Positions 6,233-12,758 of a stretch of 16,313 nt of DNA are shown here, piece by piece. Every line of letters begins with the position of its first letter. Position 1 is the first letter of the stretch. A program made the position numbers and the translations under genes. The notes beneath the pieces are model-generated. The model had not been told where the DNA came from and did not search any database. It saw only the letters and a program-made list of their open reading frames with translations. Source of the DNA: Bacteroidia bacterium (GTDB taxonomy: Bacteria; Bacteroidota; Bacteroidia; UKL13-3); NCBI GenBank assembly GCA_022402405.1, contig JAKRSG010000163.1:1-16313 (forward strand), written 5' to 3'.

Positions 6233-9157
6233 ATGGAAAAACAAGTACTTTCAGATAATAAAACCACCCTATTAGTAGATGCAATCAACGCTGATAATGC
6301 CTATTGGGAGCAAGTGCATCAGTTTATTTCTAAAACCAAATTAGATATAGAGTTTATTTTTTTAGTGTCGAGCTCTATTTCACACAAAGGAATAGAAGAT
6401 GCTATTCAAAAACTAAAAGTTAAGCAACAAGTGTTTGAACCCACTCAAACACTAAACCAGAACTTTGCTTCTATGTCGGTTTTAGCTACAGGAGCAACAA
6501 GTATACTTATGTATGAAATCCCTAAAAATATAGGTAATCTCATACAATTGGTTCAGACCAATAAGAAAAACATTGCCCCACAAACTTTATACGTAGCTAG
6601 TGCTATACAAAAAGGAAAATCGAAAACGCCATTGGCAACCAAGTTAAGCAATAGCTTGATGAGAGTATTTACACCGGTTCAATACAGCGACAATAACGCA
6701 CAAATTTTAATCGGTAAAACTAACGAATTTTCTTCATGGTTAGGACATGAATTGATTACTGCAAACACCTATCAGCAGAGTTTAAATTTAGCAAGAGGTT
6801 ACAAACTAAAAACCGCTGAATTTGCAGTAGCAGCAGAAGAAATGAAGAGCTTGAGCTTCCTTAATGTAATCAAAAACATTTTCGCATTGCGTTTTCATTT
6901 CTTTATAAAAGATGCTTGGTGGCATTTTAAAAACAAAGAAAATAGTTGGCAAGATGGCAATCATCCCATGTATAGATTTGCTTTTTTCGCCATGTTTTTG
7001 GTGAGTGTTTTTGCCATGCCCATTTTGAGTCAGGATTACGGTAGCACGTGGGACGAAAAAGCACACAATGAATACTCACAATTAGCCTATAATTACCTAA
7101 CAAGTTTTGGTTCAGACACGGCAGCTTTGGCAGAAAGTACCAGTAGCGCAGATTACATTAGACAGGCCTACCGCTTTTATGGCGAACAAATGAACACCAT
7201 TGCCGCTTTTGCATACAATTGGTTTGGCACCGGAATATACGAAACCCGCCATTTTATAAACTCTATTTACGGATTAATTGGATTAATTTTTACAGCACTT
7301 TTAGCTTTTGAATTAGCTGGTTGGAGAGCTGCATTTTTAGCTATTAGCTTTATGCTATTTAATCCTGGATGGCTAGCACATTCTATGAACAATCCAACAG
7401 ATATTCCGTTTGCCACAGGTTTTGCCTTTGCCGGTTATTATATAATTAAAGTAATGCGCAGCTTACCAAAGCCAAAATTTAGAGACTTATTCTGGCTATC
7501 ATTTGGTATTGGTATTGGCATTGCATCACGTGTGGGAGCGTTCTTGTTAGTAGCCTATTTCGGATTGTTTTTAGCTATTTACGCGTTAGATAAAATGCGT
7601 AGAAAAGAAGCCAAATTTGGCGACTTATTCGTACCCTTCCTTAAAATCTTTTTAACGGTTGCACTTATAGGATATTTACTTGGAATTAGTCTTTGGCCAT
7701 ATGCCTTAAACAACCCTTTTAAACATCCAGCACAAGCCTATATCAAAGCCTCTGAGAACGCTTTTTACACTAATAATGTAGAACTATTCGAAGGCAAACG
7801 TATGTACATGATTACCGACGCACCTTGGTATTATGTATTTAAATTTTTAGGAATTGGAAATCCGCTTTACCTCGTAATTGGAGTTATTGCATCGGTTTTA
7901 TTGGTGCTCGGACTCAAAAAGAAAATAGGGTTTGGAAATTGGGCTATGCTTACATTTATGCTATTCTTCCCTATTCTTTACGCAGAATATAGCAACCTTA
8001 ATTATTATAATGGTTGGCGACACTACCTGTTTTTACTGCCATTTGCAGTAGTCTTGGCTGCCACTACATTCGACTTTTTACTGTCGCAAAAAAAAGTAAT
8101 TTCTCTAGCAGTAGCCTTGGTTTTAAGTGCCTTGTTTTTGAAACCTGCTGCTTGGGTTATTCAAAATCATCCTAATCAATATGTGTATTTTAATGAGTTA
8201 GTTGGCGGACTAAAAGGCGCGTATGGCGTATATGAAACCGATTATTATAGCAATTCTTGTAGAGCGGCTGCCGAATGGATAGCCGAGCAACATCCCAACG
8301 ATACCTTGTTGGTGGCCATTAACAACGAAACTACTACTGCAGCGTATTGGGCTCACCAAATAAATCCACGTATACAATTTGCTTGGACCAGAGAAACAGA
8401 GGAGCAAAAACAAAAGTGGGATTATCTTATTTTAACTACCCGTACATTCTCAAAAAATGAATTACAGAACGGTTCATTCCCACCAAAAGGAACGGTTCAT
8501 ACCATATCAGCAGATGGCGTACCATTAGCGGCCATTGTTAAAAGAGAAAACTATTATATGCCATTAGGCTACGATGCTTTAGATAAAGCTAATTTCGATT
8601 CTTCTGTTTACTACTTTAGACAAGCAGTAGACTATGCTCCAAAAGATGAAGAAGCTTGGAGAATGCTTGGTTTTTCATTGTTAAATACCGCACAAATGGA
8701 TAGTGCAGAACTTATGTTAAAAAAGGCCATAGAAATCTATCCAGAGAACTTTACTGCATACAGTAACTTAGGCTTGGTTTACTTTAATAAAAAAGAATTT
8801 AAGAAAGCAACAGAAGCTTTTGCCATGAGCACCAAATACAAAGAAAACGTAACAGAAAGCTGGTATTATAGCGCTTTGGCTTATCTAAATTTAAGCGACT
8901 ATCCAAATGCCATCAAACAATTAGAAATGGCCAAAAAACATAATGCTAGCATTCCAGAAGTATATTATTATTTGGCAAAAGCGTATAACCTAACTGGCAA
9001 CTTAAATAAGGCATCAGATAATTATCAAATAGCCTTAGGTATGAACCAAAACATGAAGGAAGCCTGGGGTGAATTAGCAGAAGTATTTAGTAAGCTTAAT
9101 CAGCCAGAATATGCTAAACAATGTATGGAAAGATACAGGGCTTTGGGCGGAAACTAA
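6233..9157 (+). CDS. GT39/ArnT-like membrane glycosyltransferase with N-terminal decayed GT2 domain and C-terminal TPRs
   Basis: I chose the ATG at 6233. The frame also opens at TTG 6200, but that lies inside the methyltransferase gene. The product has 974 residues in three parts. Residues about 10-230 follow the outline of a GT2 domain, but the donor-binding acidic residues are gone: VSSS (45-48) stands where DDGS is expected and MYEI (93-96) where MDAD is expected. Residues about 246-640 hold some eleven membrane helices in GT-C style, with STWDEKAH (271-278; Asp274, Glu275) in the first outer loop, SMNNPTDIPFATGFAF (384-399) and GWRHYLFLLPF (594-604). HPNQYVYFNELVGG (646-659) is a recurrent GT39 element. 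Residues about 773-969 contain five or so TPRs. The membrane part should transfer a sugar from a polyprenyl-phosphate carrier to an acceptor outside the membrane; the TPRs may recognise that acceptor. It is the last gene of the operon. Confidence 0.85.
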   Translation: MEKQVLSDNKTTLLVDAINADNAYWEQVHQFISKTKLDIEFIFLVSSSISHKGIEDAIQKLKVKQQVFEPTQTLNQNFASMSVLATGATSILMYEIPKNIGNLIQLVQTNKKNIAPQTLYVASAIQKGKSKTPLATKLSNSLMRVFTPVQYSDNNAQILIGKTNEFSSWLGHELITANTYQQSLNLARGYKLKTAEFAVAAEEMKSLSFLNVIKNIFALRFHFFIKDAWWHFKNKENSWQDGNHPMYRFAFFAMFLVSVFAMPILSQDYGSTWDEKAHNEYSQLAYNYLTSFGSDTAALAESTSSADYIRQAYRFYGEQMNTIAAFAYNWFGTGIYETRHFINSIYGLIGLIFTALLAFELAGWRAAFLAISFMLFNPGWLAHSMNNPTDIPFATGFAFAGYYIIKVMRSLPKPKFRDLFWLSFGIGIGIASRVGAFLLVAYFGLFLAIYALDKMRRKEAKFGDLFVPFLKIFLTVALIGYLLGISLWPYALNNPFKHPAQAYIKASENAFYTNNVELFEGKRMYMITDAPWYYVFKFLGIGNPLYLVIGVIASVLLVLGLKKKIGFGNWAMLTFMLFFPILYAEYSNLNYYNGWRHYLFLLPFAVVLAATTFDFLLSQKKVISLAVALVLSALFLKPAAWVIQNHPNQYVYFNELVGGLKGAYGVYETDYYSNSCRAAAEWIAEQHPNDTLLVAINNETTTAAYWAHQINPRIQFAWTRETEEQKQKWDYLILTTRTFSKNELQNGSFPPKGTVHTISADGVPLAAIVKRENYYMPLGYDALDKANFDSSVYYFRQAVDYAPKDEEAWRMLGFSLLNTAQMDSAELMLKKAIEIYPENFTAYSNLGLVYFNKKEFKKATEAFAMSTKYKENVTESWYYSALAYLNLSDYPNAIKQLEMAKKHNASIPEVYYYLAKAYNLTGNLNKASDNYQIALGMNQNMKEAWGELAEVFSKLNQPEYAKQCMERYRALGGN

Positions 9158-9170
9158 ACCGTTTCCACCC
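9145..9170 (+). terminator. Hairpin across the stop codon of the GT-C/TPR gene
   Basis: GGGCGGAAAC and GTTTCCACCC can pair over ten positions with one mismatch, leaving a six-base loop that contains the TAA stop. The sequence after it is AT-rich (ATTTATTAAC, then a short T run at 9186-9190) but not a classic U tract. It probably marks the end of the operon. Confidence 0.5.
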
Positions 9171-9346
9171 ATTTATTAACAGGCATTTTTAAATTTGTCT
9201 ATTTTTATTAAATTGTTAAGTAGCTTATTTATCTAGGCATTTCGAGGTTTTTAACTTCCTAATATGACTCAGTATTTGGTAATCCACCATTTTAGGAAAA
9301 GAGGCCCATTAAAAGCACTGCCTTTTTCAACCTAGATTCGTGGTTG

Positions 9347-10519
9347 ATGATACTGATAAACAAATACGAACCCATTTTATCTATAGACGAGGCTTTTGTT
9401 CAATGCATAAACGAACAGATAGAGCTGGCTAAGATTTTCGATTTTATCGATTTGCCCGAATCTATTCGTAACATCGAAAAGTTAAATAGCACGATTCTTC
9501 GTAACTATTATTCTAATGCATTAGATCAAAATCTTTTAGAAGTTAAAACCGTAAAGTACTTAGTAAATAAAAATTTAAGAGCTTCTAATATGGCCGAAAA
9601 GGCCGTTGAACAATACCAAAAAGCTGAACTATTTTTAGATGAACAAATTCACGAAAGTTTAAGTATCCCGTTTGTATATCAATTAGAAAAAATAATAATT
9701 GAAGACCTACACCAAAGTAAGAGTGAGTTCAATTTGTTTACCAGTCAATCGGCTAAAATGCCAGAAAAACTTGGACTAGAAAGCGAAATTGAATTAGAGA
9801 ACCTATTCGAATTTTTAAACAGAGACCAAGAATTCCATCCAATAATTCAAAGCTGGATTTTGCATTTTAGAATTATGTCGCTCCCACTTTTTAGCGAAAG
9901 TAAATCAAAATTTGCTAACCTGCTTCAACTGTTTTGGTTAAAGAAACACAAAATGGATATGTATGGAATGCTGTGTTTACCTCACGAAATATATATTAAC
10001 AAGCCAGCATACGAACAAATAGTTAGTAATGCCATTCAGGGCGATGAAAATGGATTAACAGATCAAATATCGTTTGGCTTACAGTTACAACAAGCTCAAT
10101 TAAGCCGATTAAAAGAACTATTCAGAAATTACTTTAGAAAACAAGTAGATTTTGATAAGCTGAACCCACGCCAAAAAAACATCATGAACTATGTGTTTGA
10201 GCGGGGTTATAAACTCAAAGAAATAGACGATAGCGTTTTAAATAAACGACAAAAGCTTATCATGTATATTGTTCAGCATCGTGGATTTATCTCTACCAAA
10301 GAACTGGTAAATGAGTTTGATTGTAATAGAAAAACTATACAAAGAGATTTCCAGTTATTGCTCGATTTAGGCCTTGTTAAATCTATTGGTGCAGGAGCAG
10401 GATTGCGCTATTGCATTAACTTAGTTGAAGGCAGCAATCCTAGTCTAGAAAAATATCAAGCCAGTTTTGTAACACAAAATAATAGCGCTACAGAAAACAA
10501 CAACGAAGACGAATTATAA
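9347..10519 (+). CDS. Catalytically degenerate Fic-like protein with C-terminal winged helix-turn-helix
   Basis: I start at ATG 9347; a TTG lies just upstream at 9344. The 390-residue product lines up with class II Fic proteins from end to end. SNALDQN (56-62) falls where the inhibitory SxxIEGN motif belongs. SAKMPEKLGLESEIELENLFEFLN (about 135-158) matches the helix before the active site. HFRIMSLPLFSESKSKFANLL (173-193) aligns without gaps to HFxFxxIHPFxDGNGRxGRLL. GMLCLPHEIYINKPAYEQIV (207-226) matches the following helix. In the active motif only Phe is kept: His is Pro180, Asp is Glu184, Gly-Asn-Gly is Ser-Lys-Ser and Arg is Lys188. AMP transfer is therefore not expected. Residues about 297-360 form a DeoR-like winged helix (ISTKELVNEFDCNRKTIQRD), so a regulatory role is plausible. 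A TAAATTTG box at 9190-9197 could be a promoter with a long leader. The gene converges on and overlaps the DUF2795 gene by six bases. Confidence 0.82.
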   Translation: MILINKYEPILSIDEAFVQCINEQIELAKIFDFIDLPESIRNIEKLNSTILRNYYSNALDQNLLEVKTVKYLVNKNLRASNMAEKAVEQYQKAELFLDEQIHESLSIPFVYQLEKIIIEDLHQSKSEFNLFTSQSAKMPEKLGLESEIELENLFEFLNRDQEFHPIIQSWILHFRIMSLPLFSESKSKFANLLQLFWLKKHKMDMYGMLCLPHEIYINKPAYEQIVSNAIQGDENGLTDQISFGLQLQQAQLSRLKELFRNYFRKQVDFDKLNPRQKNIMNYVFERGYKLKEIDDSVLNKRQKLIMYIVQHRGFISTKELVNEFDCNRKTIQRDFQLLLDLGLVKSIGAGAGLRYCINLVEGSNPSLEKYQASFVTQNNSATENNNEDEL

Positions 10520-10533
10520 TTCGTCTTCGTTGT
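10500..10533. terminator. Perfect 34-bp palindrome at convergent stop codons, candidate bidirectional terminator
   Basis: The 17-base arm ACAACGAAGACGAATTA is followed immediately by its exact reverse complement, with the axis between 10516 and 10517. Transcripts from either strand would form a long hairpin with a loop of a few bases. Both stop codons (plus 10517-10519, minus 10516-10514) lie at the centre. There is no T tract after it on the plus strand and only a short TTGTTTTC on the minus strand, so termination strength is uncertain. Because the axis falls between codons in both frames, both proteins end in NEDEL. Confidence 0.6.
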
Positions 10534-10735
10534 AAAAATAATCTTCGTTAGTTGGATAATCTGGCCAGATTTCTTCGATAGTTTCAAAAGGTTCTCCGTC
10601 GTCTTCCAACTCTTGCAAGTTCTCAATCACCTCCAATGGTGCTCCAGAACGAATAGCATAATCTATTAATTCATCTTTGGTAGCAGGCCATGGGGCGTCG
10701 TCCAAATAAGAGGCTAATTCTAGTGTCCAGTACAT
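10514..10735 (-). CDS. DUF2795 family small acidic protein
   Basis: This 73-residue protein matches the DUF2795 pattern: an N-terminal helix (YWTLELASYLDD), the signature WPATKDELIDYAIRSGAP (16-33), a helix VIENLQELEDDGEPFETIEEIW (36-57) and an acidic tail YPTNEDYFYNEDEL. It is very rich in Asp and Glu and has no signal peptide, so it should be cytoplasmic. Function is unknown; related proteins occur as standalone genes across Bacteroidota, often ending in a similar NEDE(Y/L) tail (from memory). It starts 82 bases after the menE stop on the same strand. That gap holds TAATTTCG (10766-10759, minus), a near match to the -7 consensus, so it may have its own promoter. Its stop overlaps the stop of the convergent Fic-like gene within the palindrome. 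Confidence 0.85.
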   Translation of the reverse strand: MYWTLELASYLDDAPWPATKDELIDYAIRSGAPLEVIENLQELEDDGEPFETIEEIWPDYPTNEDYFYNEDEL

Positions 10736-10758
10736 AAGGTTAATGTTTAATATTTACG

Positions 10759-10766
10759 CGAAATTA
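10759..10766 (-). promoter_or_regulatory. Candidate -7 promoter box for the DUF2795 gene
   Basis: TAATTTCG on the minus strand matches TAnnTTTG at seven of eight positions and ends 23 bases before the ATG at 10735. No clear -33 TTG is seen. Confidence 0.25.
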
Positions 10767-10817
10767 TAAATTCTAAGCACTTCTCTAACATGTTTTTCAT
10801 AAAGTTTAGATTAATTA

Positions 10818-11879
10818 TCAAAGCTCCTCATTTTCAATAACTTCATTTATCCGAGCCCGCATTATTTTGCCATTTTCATTTTTAGGAAGTTCAGAAAACA
10901 AAATAATCCTGCGTGGTTTAGCATAAGAAAGACCCATTTCTTGTAAGCATTTTCCAATTTGCTCCAAATAATCTGAACCATTTGCTTGCGTGCATACTAA
11001 AACTACCTCCTCCATTAGCAATGGATGTGGAGCCTTTGCTAAAACAAATTCAAAAGAAGTAGGCAAAATTCCAGCATTCTGAATACACTTTTCTATATAC
11101 TCTGGCTGCACTTTATAAGCTCCAGAATTAATTAAAAAATCTAATCGTCCGAAAATTTCAAATGAAGTTTCATCATAAAATTTACCTAAGTCGTTTGTCA
11201 ACCACTCATCTTTTAAAATAGGAGATTGTATACAGATCTGCCCCTCCTCATTACACCTAATTTTATAAGGTTTTATAGCCTTATAAAAAGAATCTTTCCC
11301 AAACTCCAATAATGCAACATGAGATAAGGTTTCAGTTGCACCATAAGAATGATACACCCTATTTCTGGCTGAACCAAGCAGCTTTTTTAACTCAGAACTT
11401 ACACTAGTTCCACCTACTAATACCTTAGAAATTCTCTCAAATTTAACCAAATGTTGCTCCAAATTATTTAATTGTAATGGAACAAAAGAAGCAAAGGTAT
11501 ACCCATGATTTTCGTCTAGGATGTCCAAGATATTACTACTCGGTTCAGCCAAAGTTATGCTACAATCTAATACCAATGCGCGAGCTAACATCATGGCGCC
11601 ACCTACAAACTTAGAATCTAAACACAATAAAATATGCTCATCCGATCGTAAGTTTAAAGCGGCAATAGTTGCCTCAGCACTTGCTATTAATTGCCATTTT
11701 TTAAAGACTAATCTTTTAGGTGCAGCGGTGGTACCACTGCTATAAAAAACAAACTCAGAGTCCTCTTTCCAGCTTTTTAAAAAACTATGTGTATGGCATA
11801 AAAAAGGCGCATCAGGCTCTTCGGAAAGAAAACTTTCTAAAGAGTAGTTGCGCCCTTTGTAATTGATAGAAAATGGCAT
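10818..11879 (-). CDS. menE: Short AMP-binding acyl-CoA ligase, probable o-succinylbenzoate-CoA ligase MenE
   Basis: The 353-residue protein is a member of the ANL adenylating family. Visible motifs are the phosphate-binding loop YSSGTTAAPK (46-55, with Ala for the usual Gly at 52), FVGGAMMLARAL (91-102), YGATET (179-184), GRLDFLINSGAYKVQP (244-259) and ELPKNENGKIMR (330-341), with Lys338 as the expected catalytic lysine. It is shorter than most ANL enzymes because the N-terminal part is reduced, which is common for Bacteroidota MenE. MenE activates o-succinylbenzoate with ATP and CoA in menaquinone synthesis. No other men gene is in the window, so the substrate is inferred from length and motifs; another small acyl-CoA ligase is possible. 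It begins 16 bases after the secreted-protein gene on the same strand and may share its transcript. Confidence 0.75.
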   Translation of the reverse strand: MPFSINYKGRNYSLESFLSEEPDAPFLCHTHSFLKSWKEDSEFVFYSSGTTAAPKRLVFKKWQLIASAEATIAALNLRSDEHILLCLDSKFVGGAMMLARALVLDCSITLAEPSSNILDILDENHGYTFASFVPLQLNNLEQHLVKFERISKVLVGGTSVSSELKKLLGSARNRVYHSYGATETLSHVALLEFGKDSFYKAIKPYKIRCNEEGQICIQSPILKDEWLTNDLGKFYDETSFEIFGRLDFLINSGAYKVQPEYIEKCIQNAGILPTSFEFVLAKAPHPLLMEEVVLVCTQANGSDYLEQIGKCLQEMGLSYAKPRRIILFSELPKNENGKIMRARINEVIENEEL

Positions 11880-11895
11880 TTATAATGGCATATTC

Positions 11896-12696
11896 TTATT
11901 GTATAAATAGCTTGCGAGTAAGACTCTCTTTGCTTCCGCTTATTCTTATAAAATATATGCCTTTATTTAATACTGGCAAATTATACGATTGCTCTTGGTA
12001 AACGCTAGATAAAAACTCGTTTGTTAATACACTTATTTCTTTTCCGGTTATATCCAATAATGTAACCTTAACATTGCCGGCATTTTTAGGAGCAAATCCA
12101 ATGGTAATTAAACCTTGCTGACTAGCAGGATTAGGAAATACAGTTACTTGTGCAAACTCAGAATTTTCTTTGATACCAGATGCTATTTTTTCTTCTACAG
12201 CATATTCTGTTTTACGTGTAGTAGTTCTATTATTGGCAAATGCTCCATAAAACACCACTCTTCCAGATCCTGCTGCTGGTGCTGTCCAAGTAAATGTCCA
12301 AACAGCTGGTGCAGCCACTTTAGGTGAAGTGTGCGTAATGTACTTTCCGCCAACAAATGCTGTTCCTGCTCCGGCAGTAAGAGTTCCCATTAAGGTACCA
12401 TCTTCCTTTTGCGGACTAACACACAAACCTTTGCTGCCACCACCATCAACGGTTACAGTAATAGTATAAGAAGCACCTGGCGTATAACCTTCTGCTGGTA
12501 TATCGCTGGTGATAATGTTGCTTACTGAGCTGGCTGGCCCATTGTGGCAACCTGCTGTAGCACACGTTTTGCCTCCATCTCCCGGAGATCCTGTTCTTCC
12601 ATCCGTAGGCGCTCCTGTTGGGTTAGAGTGCAATGATCCCATGCTTATTGCTAAAGCAAACATGGAAAATAATACAAGTAGACTTTTTCTTTTCAT
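11896..12696 (-). CDS. T9SS-secreted protein with CxxxxCH motif (choice-of-anchor V-like) and type A sorting tail
   Basis: I start at the ATG 12696-12694 (MKRKSLLVLFSMFALAISMG), which gives a proper signal peptide; a TTG nine codons upstream is less likely. The 266-residue product has, after the signal, GAPTDGRTGSPGDGGKTCATAGCHNG (28-53), with Cys45, Cys50 and His51. This Gly-rich stretch ending in a cysteine-cysteine-histidine motif is typical of the choice-of-anchor V (Reelin-like) domains of Bacteroidota, which continue as a beta-sandwich (about 60-168, for example PAVWTFTWTAPAAGSGRVVFYGAF). Residues about 183-266 form a T9SS type A sorting domain: VTVFPNPAS (184-192), VTLLDITGKEI (211-221) and LNKGIYFIRISGSKESLTRKLFIQ (243-266). 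It should be exported by T9SS to the cell surface or medium. Whether the CxxxxCH motif binds heme or makes a disulfide cannot be told. The ligand is unknown. Confidence 0.88.
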   Translation of the reverse strand: MKRKSLLVLFSMFALAISMGSLHSNPTGAPTDGRTGSPGDGGKTCATAGCHNGPASSVSNIITSDIPAEGYTPGASYTITVTVDGGGSKGLCVSPQKEDGTLMGTLTAGAGTAFVGGKYITHTSPKVAAPAVWTFTWTAPAAGSGRVVFYGAFANNRTTTRKTEYAVEEKIASGIKENSEFAQVTVFPNPASQQGLITIGFAPKNAGNVKVTLLDITGKEISVLTNEFLSSVYQEQSYNLPVLNKGIYFIRISGSKESLTRKLFIQ

Positions 12697-12758
12697 ATAA
12701 ATTAAGTTATAGAGGTAAGACAAGTTAAACTATAAAAGGTTGCACAATTTTTAATTTA

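Noticed and set aside
9290..9329. Possible hairpin GAAAAGAGGC...GCCTTTTTC before the Fic-like gene
   Set aside because: Pairing needs a bulge and a loop of about 14 bases, and nothing else points to a regulatory RNA.
9158..9346. The 189-base gap searched for a small gene or RNA
   Set aside because: No convincing open frame, tRNA or known riboswitch shape was seen; it holds the tail of the operon hairpin and one TAAATTTG box (9190-9197).
10514..10735. DUF2795 gene as antitoxin of a Fic toxin-antitoxin pair
   Set aside because: The genes are convergent, not co-transcribed, DUF2795 resembles no Fic antitoxin, and the Fic-like protein lacks the catalytic motif.
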